From Clostridiales bacterium (lineage in GTDB: Bacteria > Bacillota > Clostridia > Christensenellales > Aristaeellaceae), in NCBI GenBank assembly GCA_015056305.1, contig SVGO01000006.1:1-50779 (forward strand): DNA of 50,779 bases, given 5' to 3'. Every line of letters begins with the position of its first letter. The stretch's first letter is position 1. The translations under genes were made by a program, and so were the position numbers. The notes beneath the pieces are model-generated. The model was not told the origin of the DNA and searched no databases. It was given only the letters and a program-made list of their open reading frames with translations. Below, in pieces: positions 8,314-15,952 of this stretch.

Positions 8314-9171
8314 ATGAAGAATCCCGCCAAGCCGCTGGCGCTGCTCCTGGCAGCGCTGCTGGTGTGCGCCATGGGCGCATGCGCACTCGCCGCGCCCGCC
8401 GTGCCCAAGAGCATCACCCTGGAAGAAACCACCTCCCACGATTGGGGCACGATCAGGCTGCAGATCGATCAGTGGCGTCACGAATTCAGCAAGCACGACC
8501 TGCGCTATTTTGTGGTCAACATCTTCGTGGACGACCCTGCGCAGATGCAGACCGCCTTCGCCGGAGAAGCCTACTCCAAGCGCAGCGTCGAGGCGACCAG
8601 CGACATCGCCGCCCGCCACGACGCTGTGCTGGCCATCAACGGCGACTATTACAACTACAAAGACGATTACGGCATGATCATCCGCAACGGCGTGCTCTAT
8701 CGCGCCGCCGGCTCCACCCGCGATCACCTGCTCGTCTATGCCGACGGCACATTCGAGGGCCTGCCCGCTGCGGACTATGTCAAGGGCGAAGGCCAGAAGT
8801 ACATCGATGCGGGCGTGGTGCAGAGCTTCGCCTTCGGGCCGCTGCTCGTCAGCGGCGGCGAGGCCACGCAGCTGCCGGAGAAATACATCATTTCCACTAA
8901 CGACGATGCGCGCGAGCCGCGCACGGCGATCGGCCAGGTGGATCGGAATCATTACGTTGTCGTCGTTGCCGACGGCCGCCGCAGCGGCTGGAGCGAGAAG
9001 GGCATGACCCTGCAGGAACTCCAGCAGGTCTTCATCGAGCAGGGCTGCCGGATCGCCTATAACCTCGACGGCGGCGGAAGCTCAACCCTGGTTCTGGATG
9101 GCAAGAAGATCAATCAATCCAGCGGCTCGCGCGAGCGCGACGTCAGCGACATCGTCTACTTTGCAAAGTAA
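8314..9171 (+). CDS. Secreted phosphodiester glycosidase (NAGPA domain), paralogue 2
   Basis: 285 residues beginning with a Sec signal peptide (MKNPAKPLALLLAALLVCAM, likely cut after ALA). The catalytic domain matches paralogue 1 closely: LAINGDYYNY, VVVADGRRSGW and YNLDGGGSSTLVL. I moved the start to 8314, where AGAAAGGAA lies about ten bases upstream, because the track start lacks a signal sequence. It probably acts outside the cell on phosphodiester-linked sugars of surface polymers, beside its anchored sister. The substrate is not predictable from sequence. Confidence 0.85.
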   Translation: MKNPAKPLALLLAALLVCAMGACALAAPAVPKSITLEETTSHDWGTIRLQIDQWRHEFSKHDLRYFVVNIFVDDPAQMQTAFAGEAYSKRSVEATSDIAARHDAVLAINGDYYNYKDDYGMIIRNGVLYRAAGSTRDHLLVYADGTFEGLPAADYVKGEGQKYIDAGVVQSFAFGPLLVSGGEATQLPEKYIISTNDDAREPRTAIGQVDRNHYVVVVADGRRSGWSEKGMTLQELQQVFIEQGCRIAYNLDGGGSSTLVLDGKKINQSSGSRERDVSDIVYFAK

Positions 9172-9209
9172 TTCCACTCCCCCCTGCAACAGACATAAGG
9201 AGGAACGCC

Positions 9210-9917
9210 ATGCGCAGATTTCTGATTCTCACGATGCTGCTTGTGCTGCTCCCCGTGTGCACGCTGGCGGCGGAGGGCGATCCGCTGCTGAGCGTTGACG
9301 ATCTGCTCTCTCTGCAGGACAGCTACGACGCGTTTCTCGACGCGCTTGAAGAGCTGATCATCGAGCGCGGCCTGCTCTCCTCGGAGGAGCGCGAGGCATG
9401 GCGCGATGCGCAGATGGGCGACTTCTTCCAGAACGGCGGCTACGGCTCGATCCTGGCAAACTACATGCCCGGCGTGCTCAGCTATGTCCGCGAGGAAGAG
9501 ACGCTGGTGCAGCTCTGTGCCAATATCGGTGGCGGCACGCTCTATGTCGATACCATGCGCCGCTACACCCCGCAGGACAGCTCCCTCTCCGGCCTGATGC
9601 TGACCATCAGCCTGAGCGACGAAAGCGGCGTTCCGATGGACGTGAGTTTTTCGCTCAGCTCCACCAGCGGCGTATTCCTCAAGTGGGACGCCATGACAGG
9701 CACATACGTCAGTGTCGGCGCGACAGCGCTGAGCGACGGCGAGACCATCGTATGGAGCGATCAGGCGCCGATCGAGGGCGCGAAAAATCCGACGATCCGC
9801 ATTGCGATCACCGACGCGCAGACACAGGAGGAGATGCCCGGCGGCGAGCTGACGCTCACCGTCGACGGCGACGGCTACCGCGTGGCGGACGACGCGCTGG
9901 CCGCAGGCAAAAGCTGA
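9210..9917 (+). CDS. Secreted protein of unknown function
   Basis: 235 residues with a signal peptide (MRRFLILTMLLVLLPVCTLA) and a strong AAGGAGG ribosome binding site. The N-terminal third is acidic and helical; the rest looks like beta-sandwich (FSLSSTSGVFLKWDAMTG and later ELTLTVDGDGYRV). I do not recognise the family. It starts 38 bases after the second NAGPA gene and ends at a strong terminator, so it is probably cotranscribed and acts at the cell surface with those enzymes. Confidence 0.75.
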   Translation: MRRFLILTMLLVLLPVCTLAAEGDPLLSVDDLLSLQDSYDAFLDALEELIIERGLLSSEEREAWRDAQMGDFFQNGGYGSILANYMPGVLSYVREEETLVQLCANIGGGTLYVDTMRRYTPQDSSLSGLMLTISLSDESGVPMDVSFSLSSTSGVFLKWDAMTGTYVSVGATALSDGETIVWSDQAPIEGAKNPTIRIAITDAQTQEEMPGGELTLTVDGDGYRVADDALAAGKS

Positions 9918-9920
9918 ATA

Positions 9921-9955
9921 AAGCAGCCGGGAAGATAGCTTCCCGGCTGCTTTTT
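9921..9955 (+). terminator. Intrinsic terminator of the NAGPA operon
   Basis: A 14-bp stem, AAGCAGCCGGGAAG / CTTCCCGGCTGCTT, with a 3-base loop, followed by TTTTT directly after the stop codon. Confidence 0.92.
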
Positions 9956-9984
9956 GCTGGAGAGAAATATGGATATTCAATTTA

Positions 9985-10290
9985 TTAAGTTAGGGATTCG
10001 GTTCTCCTCGCTCGGCGCTCGTCGGTCCGGTCGGCTCTGACGTGCCACTGGCACGTCATTCATTCCCGACCGATTCTCATCCCCAACTCTTTTATTCCAA
10101 AATAAAAAGACCCCCACAAGGGAGATCTTTTTATTTTGGCGGAGAGTTAGGCATCGCTCTCGCGCCTCGACGGCGCTCGGTCAGCTCGGCTCTGAGGGCC
10201 CACTGGGTCCTCATTCACTACCTCGCCAGTTCGAATCCCTAACTCTTTTATGCCAAATAAAAAACCCCCCATAAAGGGGGCATTTTTGTT
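9985..10290. repeat. Modular palindromic repeats carrying copies of the tRNA-Ser 3' end
   Basis: Two tandem units. Each has a conserved flank CGGCTCTGA...TCATTCA enclosing a different hairpin (GACGTGCCACTGGCACGTC at 10039-10057; GAGGGCCCACTGGGTCCTC at 10194-10212). Each then has a terminator-like hairpin framed by AACTC...GAGTT (10081-10151 and 10230-10313). In the second, 16-bp arms TTCGAATCCCTAACTC and GAGTTAGGGATTCGAA are perfect inverse copies of the tRNA T-arm and acceptor. The hairpins on the minus strand can also act as tRNA terminators. No protein gene is supported here. Confidence 0.7.
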
Positions 10291-10378
10291 TGGCGGAGAG
10301 TTAGGGATTCGAACCCTAGGAGGTTTTACCCTCACAGCATTTCGAGTGCTGCACCTTCAACCGCTCGGACAACTCTCC
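10291..10378 (-). tRNA. tRNA-Ser (anticodon CGA)
   Basis: An 88-base minus-strand cloverleaf: acceptor GGAGAGTT pairs with AACTCTCC, the 3' end is GCCA with encoded CCA, the T-loop is GGTTCGAATCC, and there is a long variable arm as expected for class II tRNA-Ser. The anticodon stem CAGCA/TGCTG presents CGA (complement at 10342-10344), reading UCG. It lies 68 bases downstream of htpG on the same strand and may be processed from that transcript. Confidence 0.95.
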
Positions 10379-10446
10379 AGAAATATGGGCCTTCCAAAGA
10401 AGACCCATATATTATAAGGCAATTCGCTTCGTCCTGTCAAGCGCAA

Positions 10447-12309
10447 TTACAGCTGCGCGGCCATCTCCACGATTTCCATCGAGCGGCGGATGAACTCCGT
10501 CATCTTCTCCGCCTCCAGCGGCTGACGGGAGAGCTCCGCCAGATCGACCAGCTGACGGGTCAGCAGCAGGCTGCGCTCGTCCTTTTCGCGCTCGGCGAGC
10601 TTGCGGATCGTCTTGCTGCGCGCGTTGAGCACGACGGAATACTTCGCCGGCATGCTGAACTCGCTGCGGCCATACAGACGGCCCATATCATTGAAGCGGC
10701 GGGTCTGTTCGTCCTCGATGAGCATCAGCGGGATAGCCTCGTTGGCCAGCGGCTTCACATTTACCTCAAGATCGTCCTTACCCGCAGCCTCGCGGATCAG
10801 GCCGGTCAGCATCTCGCTGTCGATATTCTCGGCTGCTTCGTCGCTGGTCAGGCTGTCCAGCTCCGCGTCCACGCGGCAGAAGCGGAACTTGCTCTCCGCG
10901 CCCGCGCTGTATTCCATGTAGGAGACGAAGTTCACGTCGATGGCATGCTCCATCACAGCGACGTCGATGCCGCGCTCGGTAAACAGTCGGATGGCCGCAT
11001 CCTGACGCGCCGCGTCGGAGGTGTAGACCATCTTGTTTTCCAGTTTCTCCCCGTTGGCGCGCTTGTATTCCTCCAGGGTGAGCATCTTGCCTTCGGTGGT
11101 CTTGAAGAGCAGGCAGTCCTTCATGCGCTCGGCAAACTTCTCGTCGCGCATCACGCCGTACTTGATGAACGGATGGATGTCCGGCCAGAAGCCCTCGTAC
11201 GCCTCGCGCTCGGTCTTGAACATGCCGGTCAGCTTGTCGGCCACCTTCTTGGTGATATGGCTGGAGATGCGTCGGACGTAGCCGTCGTTCTGCAGGAAGG
11301 AGCGGGAGACGTTGAGCGGGAAATCCGCGCAGTCGATCACGCCCTTGAGCAGCATCAGGAACTCCGGAATGACCTCCTTGATGTTGTCGGCAACGAAGAC
11401 CTGACCGGAATAGAGCTTGATCTGGCCCTCGATGCCGCCGAACTGCTCCTTGAGCTTCGGGAAATAGAGAATACCCTTGAGCTTGAAGGGATAATCCACG
11501 TTCAGGTGAATCCAGAACAGCGGATCCTCATACTCGTGGAACACCTTGCGGTAGAACGCCTTGTAATCCTCGTCGGTGCAGTCCTGCGGGGCCTTGACGT
11601 AGAGCGGAGCCGCGTCGTTGATCGGGGTTTCGGCCTTCTCTTCGGTCTGCTCCTCCTCGCCCTCGCCGCTGACCTTCACATCCTCGTCCTTGATCTCCTT
11701 AAGGTAGATCGGATAGGCCATGAACGAGCAGTAGCGGTCAAGCACCTCGTGTACGCGCCAGTAGTTGAGGAATTCCTCCTCGGCATCGTTCACATAGAGG
11801 GTGATGGTGGTGCCGCGGGTGGTGCGGTCGCTTGCGGTCATGGTGAAGGCCATGCCGTCCTCGCTCTCCCAGCGAACAGCCTGCGCGCCCTCGCGGAAGG
11901 AGAGCGTATCGATGGTCACCTTGTCGGCGATCATGAACACGGAATAGAAGCCCAGACCAAAATGGCCGATGATGCCGCTGTTTTCCTTGTCCTCGTCCTT
12001 GGCGTATTCCTCAAGGAAGCTCTTTGCGCCGGAGAACGCCACCTGATTGATGTTTTTCTCCACTTCCTCCTGCGTCATGCCCACGCCATCGTCAATAACG
12101 CGCAGCACCTTCGCCGCCTTATCGACCTCCACGCGCACGCTGCAGCCCTCGGCCAGCCTGTAATCGACCATGCGCAGCTTGGTAATCGCGTCGCAGGCGT
12201 TGGAAATGACCTCGCGGATAAAGATGTCCTTGTCGGAATAGAGCCACTTCTTGATGATCGGCATGATATTCTGCGCGTCGATCGATACATTGCCCTGAAT
12301 CGGATTCAT
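10447..12309 (-). CDS. htpG: Molecular chaperone HtpG (Hsp90 family)
   Basis: 620 residues, normal for bacterial Hsp90. The ATP-binding N-terminal domain shows REVISNACDAITKLR, IDDGVGMTQEE and GHFGLGFYSVFMIADKV; a charged segment around GEGEEEQTEEKAE lies before the middle domain, which contains PLNVSRSFLQND. It is a cytosolic dimeric chaperone that refolds or activates client proteins. A GGGAGG ribosome binding site precedes the ATG. A perfect CIRCE lies near the promoter, so HrcA-type heat-shock repression is expected, unlike B. subtilis htpG, which is not HrcA-controlled. Confidence 0.97.
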   Translation of the reverse strand: MNPIQGNVSIDAQNIMPIIKKWLYSDKDIFIREVISNACDAITKLRMVDYRLAEGCSVRVEVDKAAKVLRVIDDGVGMTQEEVEKNINQVAFSGAKSFLEEYAKDEDKENSGIIGHFGLGFYSVFMIADKVTIDTLSFREGAQAVRWESEDGMAFTMTASDRTTRGTTITLYVNDAEEEFLNYWRVHEVLDRYCSFMAYPIYLKEIKDEDVKVSGEGEEEQTEEKAETPINDAAPLYVKAPQDCTDEDYKAFYRKVFHEYEDPLFWIHLNVDYPFKLKGILYFPKLKEQFGGIEGQIKLYSGQVFVADNIKEVIPEFLMLLKGVIDCADFPLNVSRSFLQNDGYVRRISSHITKKVADKLTGMFKTEREAYEGFWPDIHPFIKYGVMRDEKFAERMKDCLLFKTTEGKMLTLEEYKRANGEKLENKMVYTSDAARQDAAIRLFTERGIDVAVMEHAIDVNFVSYMEYSAGAESKFRFCRVDAELDSLTSDEAAENIDSEMLTGLIREAAGKDDLEVNVKPLANEAIPLMLIEDEQTRRFNDMGRLYGRSEFSMPAKYSVVLNARSKTIRKLAEREKDERSLLLTRQLVDLAELSRQPLEAEKMTEFIRRSMEIVEMAAQL

Positions 12310-12365
12310 ATCGTAAACCTCCCATAAGCATCAGAAAAATCAGGTGAAATCCTGTAACAGAAGGT

Positions 12366-12394
12366 ATTGTAGCGCGAATGTCAGGGAATGTCAA
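12366..12394 (-). promoter_or_regulatory. htpG promoter
   Basis: On the minus strand, TTGACA (12389-12394), a 17-base spacer and TACAAT (12366-12371), about 55 bases upstream of the htpG ATG. Confidence 0.8.
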
Positions 12395-12401
12395 TACAAA
12401 A

Positions 12402-12428
12402 TTAGCACTCTCAGGTCGAGAGTGCTAA
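12402..12428. promoter_or_regulatory. CIRCE element (HrcA operator)
   Basis: TTAGCACTC, nine bases, GAGTGCTAA: exact arms and spacer of the CIRCE consensus. It lies just upstream of the -35 box of the htpG promoter rather than downstream of the start point, an unusual position. Confidence 0.96.
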
Positions 12429-12460
12429 TTTATTCCCCTGCGGTCAGTTCCGCTTATCAG

Positions 12461-12612
12461 GCGCTTCGCGCATGGGGTACGTTGGGGATTTCAGTCCGGG
12501 GAACTCGCATAGTCGCGCAAGCGCTCCTTGCGATTCCCGACGCTCCGCCTGCCTGTTTCGCCCACCGGGCGCGGCAGGCTACGGTCCCCCAAACCCCTTC
12601 TTCGCTTCGCGC
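12461..12612. repeat. Dispersed intergenic repeat, copy 3 (long form)
   Basis: Begins GCGCTTCGCGCATGGGGTAC, carries ACGTTGGGGATTTCAGTCC, an inserted module (ACTCGCATAGTCGCGCAAGC and following), and ends CCCCTTCTTCGCTTCGCGC. It fills the convergence side of the gap between the symporter gene and the CIRCE/htpG promoter. Confidence 0.7.
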
Positions 12613-12625
12613 CTTTATAAGATTT

Positions 12626-14038
12626 TTATTTCTTCTCCGCCTCACGCAGAGAGCCCGTGACCATCTTCGTCAGCGCGAAGAGCGCGATCACGTTGGGAAT
12701 GACCATCAGATAATTGAACGCGTCCGTCAGCTCCCACACCAGATCATTGCTCATGACCGTGCCCAGGAAGATGAACACCAGCGCGATCAGCATATACACG
12801 CGCGTCGACTTCATCGCGTTCTTCTCGCCAAACAGCCAGACCGCGTTCACCTTGCCGAACAGATTCCAGCTCAGGATCGTCGAGAACGCGAAGAAGAACA
12901 GACACAGCGCCACGAAAATCGCGCCCACGCTGCTGCCGAATACCGTGCCGAACGCCGTCTGCGCCAGGTTCGCCTTGTTGATCGTCGTCTGCGCAGCCGC
13001 CGCGCCGCAGCTATGGAGCGGGCCGTCCGCGGTATACAGGGTCGAGATGATTACCAGCGCGTTGAGCGTCAGCACGACGAACGTATCGATGAACACGCCC
13101 GCCATCGCGACGACGCCCTGCTCGTGCGGATGGGCGACGTTCGCCTGCGCATGCGCGTGCGGCGTAGAACCCATGCCCGCCTCATTAGAGAACAGGCCGC
13201 GCTTGGCGCCCTGGCTGATGGCGCTCTTGAGCGCCGCGCCGAACGCACCGCCGATGATCGCCTGCGGCTGGAACGCATATTTGAAGATCATGCCGAACGT
13301 CGCCGGCAGATACGTGATGCGCGCAATGAGCACGATCACGCCGCCCACGAGAAAGACGCCCGCCATCATCGGCACCAGCTTCTCGCACACGGCCGCCAGA
13401 CGCTGCTCGCCGCCCAGGAAGATGAAGCCGCAGATCACCACAAGGATCACGCCCATGATCCACGATGGGATGCCGAACGCGGTTTCAAACGTAGAGCCGA
13501 TGGCATTGGTCTGCACCAGATTGCCCATGAAGCCCAGCGCCAGCACCGCACTGACCGCAAAGAACACCGCGAGGAACCGGCCGAAGCCGCCCCTGAACGC
13601 GGTCGTGATGTAATACACCGGGCCGCCGTAGATGTGGCCGTCGCGGATGACGCGGGTCTTCTGCGCCAGCGTCGCCTCGGCATAGATCGTCGCCATGCCG
13701 AAGAACGCGATCACCCACATCCAGAAGATCGCGCCCGGGCCGCCGGTCAGGATCGCGCCGGACGCGCCGACGATGTTGCCCGTGCCGACCTGCGCGGCAA
13801 TCGCCGTGGCCAGGGCCTGGAAAGAGCTCATGCCGCTTTCCTGCCTGCCGCCCTTCAGGGACAGATTGCCAAAGACCCTGCCCATGCCCTCCTTGAAGCA
13901 GCGGATCTGGACAAAGCGGGTCTTGATCGAATACCATAGGCCGACCGCAACCAGCAGCACAACGAGCACATAGCTGGAAAGGTAGTTATTGAAATTGGCA
14001 ACGACCGGATAAATCGCCGCCTCGAGAGACGCCATCAT
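12626..14038 (-). CDS. Alanine/glycine:cation symporter, AGCS family
   Basis: 470 residues with about 11 membrane segments. GTGNIVGASGAILTGGPGAI and GLFSNEAGMGSTPHAHAQA are hallmark AGCS sequences; these proteins import alanine or glycine with Na+. I place the start at the MMASLEAAI pair, where AAGGAG lies 11 bases upstream; the longer ORF in the track extends through the riboswitch leader. The leader carries a tandem glycine riboswitch and a terminator hairpin, so glycine is the likely controlling ligand and probably the substrate. Confidence 0.92.
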   Translation of the reverse strand: MMASLEAAIYPVVANFNNYLSSYVLVVLLVAVGLWYSIKTRFVQIRCFKEGMGRVFGNLSLKGGRQESGMSSFQALATAIAAQVGTGNIVGASGAILTGGPGAIFWMWVIAFFGMATIYAEATLAQKTRVIRDGHIYGGPVYYITTAFRGGFGRFLAVFFAVSAVLALGFMGNLVQTNAIGSTFETAFGIPSWIMGVILVVICGFIFLGGEQRLAAVCEKLVPMMAGVFLVGGVIVLIARITYLPATFGMIFKYAFQPQAIIGGAFGAALKSAISQGAKRGLFSNEAGMGSTPHAHAQANVAHPHEQGVVAMAGVFIDTFVVLTLNALVIISTLYTADGPLHSCGAAAAQTTINKANLAQTAFGTVFGSSVGAIFVALCLFFFAFSTILSWNLFGKVNAVWLFGEKNAMKSTRVYMLIALVFIFLGTVMSNDLVWELTDAFNYLMVIPNVIALFALTKMVTGSLREAEKK

Positions 14039-14060
14039 GTTTTCTGTTTCTCCTTCCCGT

Positions 14061-14095
14061 AAAACAAAAGAGCAGCCGAATTCATCAGCTGCCCC
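14061..14095 (-). terminator. Expression-platform terminator of the glycine riboswitch
   Basis: On the minus strand the hairpin GCAGC...GCTGC is followed by TCTTTTGTTTT, located between the second aptamer and the symporter start. Its position implies control by premature termination; whether glycine switches the gene on or off cannot be settled by eye. Confidence 0.7.
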
Positions 14096-14141
14096 GGAAA
14101 AGAAAGCACACAGAACGCCAAGACGCATGTCTTCGCGCTCC

Positions 14142-14316
14142 TTCTCTGTCCTTTTACCTGAGAGATTCGTCCGGACCTGATCAGCATCGGGCCGGATTTG
14201 CACCTTCGGTACCTCACTGAAGAGGCTTCTCCAGAGCTACATCCATTCTTAGTCCCTGTCCGCCATGCGGACGCCTGAGAGTTTTACTCCTTCGGCAGGC
14301 TTTCGCCGCTTTCCTA
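14142..14316 (-). promoter_or_regulatory. Tandem glycine riboswitch
   Basis: The minus strand shows two successive gcvT-type aptamers. Aptamer 1 has GCCGAAGGAG, AAACTCTCAGGC and ACAGGGAC; aptamer 2 has GGTACCGAAGG, ATCTCTCAGGT and AAAGGACAGAG. These match the conserved cores of the glycine riboswitch. It lies in the leader of the AGCS symporter. Confidence 0.95.
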
Positions 14317-14354
14317 AGAACTTCTATTGCAGTATATGGAATTGCACGGTTATC

Positions 14355-14383
14355 ACCATATCATGTCCATATCCGTTTGTCAA
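14355..14383 (-). promoter_or_regulatory. Promoter of the riboswitch-symporter transcript
   Basis: On the minus strand TTGACA (14378-14383), 17 bases, TATGGT (14355-14360), about 40 bases upstream of aptamer 1. Confidence 0.75.
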
Positions 14384-14395
14384 TCGATGATATAA

Positions 14396-14428
14396 AGAAA
14401 ACGTTCGGTAATTTATCCGAACGTTTCA
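14396..14428 (-). terminator. Intrinsic terminator downstream of the ClC gene
   Basis: A 10-bp stem, AAACGTTCGG / CCGAACGTTT, with an 8-base loop; the minus strand continues TCTTT. Confidence 0.65.
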
Positions 14429-14449
14429 TACTATTCTGAAATTAAACCT

Positions 14450-14520
14450 GCGCGAAGCGAAGAAGGGAGTTTGAGGGGCGATGCCCCTCAAGCGGGTTTG
14501 GGCGGCAGCCCAACGTATCC
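14450..14520. repeat. Dispersed intergenic repeat, copy 4
   Basis: Inverted relative to copy 2: GCGCGAAGCGAAGAAGGG, then the hairpin TTGAGGGGCGATGCCCCTCAA, then TTGGGCGGCAGCCCAACGT. Confidence 0.75.
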
Positions 14521-14572
14521 TTAGGTGCACTTAATGCAAACCCATTTGAAATCAGTATCAGTAAGAATATAA

Positions 14573-15853
14573 TCAATGGGTAATGGTATTGATGAAGTGC
14601 GTCTCCGTCTTGGAATACATGATGCGCTGCGCATGATACAGGCCATAGTAGCCCGAGAGCATGTAGCTCACCGCGACGGTCGTCAGGTAATACGGCATGC
14701 CGGCAAAGCCGAAGAGCTCAAAGGAGATCAGCAGAGACGTGATCGGGCAGTTGGTCACGCCGCAGAACACGCCAATCATACCCATCGCCGCCGCCAGCGA
14801 CACATCAAACCCGAACGCCGGCGCAAGCACGCAGCCCAGCGCCGCGCCGATGGTCAGCGACGGCACGATCTCGCCGCCCTTGAAGCCCGCGCCGATGGTC
14901 AGCGCGGTGAATATCATCTTGAGCAGGAAGGCAAACGGCTCCGTCTCCCCCTCATGGAAGATGTGCTCGATGATGCCCATGCCGCTGCCCAGATACATGT
15001 CGCTGCCAAGCAATCCGCACAGCACCAGGATCATACAGCCGGAGGCGAAGATCTTCACATACGCGTTCCTCAGATGATGCGCCAGCAGATGCTCCACCTG
15101 ATGCATGATCATGCAGAACACGATACTGCACACGCCAAAGAGCGCGCCCATGAGCACCGTCTTAAAGAACAGCGCCGCAGCAAACTCCGGCACGGCAGCA
15201 ACCGGGAAGACCTCCGGCGGCATCCGCAAAAATTCCGCCACGAAATGCGCGATCATCGACGCCGTGACGCAGGGCACCAGCGCGCTGTAATGCATGATGC
15301 CGACGCTGATGACCTCCAGAGAGAAGATCGTCGCCGCCAGCGGCGTGCCAAAAAGCGCCGAGAAGCCCGCGCTCATGCCGCACATGACGATGATGTGCTG
15401 GTCGTTCTGGTTGAGCCTAAACTTCTTGCCCATCCTGTTGGCGATGCTGCCGCCGAGCTGGATCGCCGCGCCCTCGCGTCCGGCGGAGCCGCCGAACAGA
15501 TGCGTGATCACCGTGGTAATGAAGATCAGCGGCGCCATGCGGAAGGGAATGCCCGTGGAGGAATGGATCGAGGCGATGACCATGTTCGTGCCGCGGTCGT
15601 CCTGATCCTTGAAATAGCGATACAGGAAAACAATCAGCAATCCCGCAAACGGCAGGCCGAGGATGATCATGGGATGCGCCGCGCGGAAATTGTTGACCGC
15701 GATGAGCGTATGGCCGAATGCCGACGCAATGGCGCCGACGATCACGCCGACCAGAGAGGCGATCGCCAGCCACTTGATGAGCACCTTCGAGGAGAAGACG
15801 CTCGAGGTGACGTAGTGCTTGGCAATGGCTTTGGATTTTTCAGTAATCAGCAT
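14573..15853 (-). CDS. ClC family anion channel or H+/anion antiporter
   Basis: 426 residues with about ten hydrophobic helices. FGGSAGREGAAIQLGG contains the gating glutamate (Glu127) of ClC proteins, and AGFKGGEIVPSLTIGAALG is the second conserved pore segment. The start at MLITEKSK is chosen because AAGAGG lies six bases upstream. The chloride-selectivity GSGIP motif is not evident, and the GREG plus GFKGGE combination recalls the fluoride-exporting CLC-F branch. That is inference, and I see no fluoride riboswitch upstream. Confidence 0.88.
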   Translation of the reverse strand: MLITEKSKAIAKHYVTSSVFSSKVLIKWLAIASLVGVIVGAIASAFGHTLIAVNNFRAAHPMIILGLPFAGLLIVFLYRYFKDQDDRGTNMVIASIHSSTGIPFRMAPLIFITTVITHLFGGSAGREGAAIQLGGSIANRMGKKFRLNQNDQHIIVMCGMSAGFSALFGTPLAATIFSLEVISVGIMHYSALVPCVTASMIAHFVAEFLRMPPEVFPVAAVPEFAAALFFKTVLMGALFGVCSIVFCMIMHQVEHLLAHHLRNAYVKIFASGCMILVLCGLLGSDMYLGSGMGIIEHIFHEGETEPFAFLLKMIFTALTIGAGFKGGEIVPSLTIGAALGCVLAPAFGFDVSLAAAMGMIGVFCGVTNCPITSLLISFELFGFAGMPYYLTTVAVSYMLSGYYGLYHAQRIMYSKTETHFINTITH

Positions 15854-15952
15854 GGAAGACCTCTTGCTTTTCATATGTATGTAAAATAAACAACAGCGCT
15901 ATTATAGCCCCGCGCGGCAAAAAAAGGAATGGCTAAATCGCACAAATCCGCG

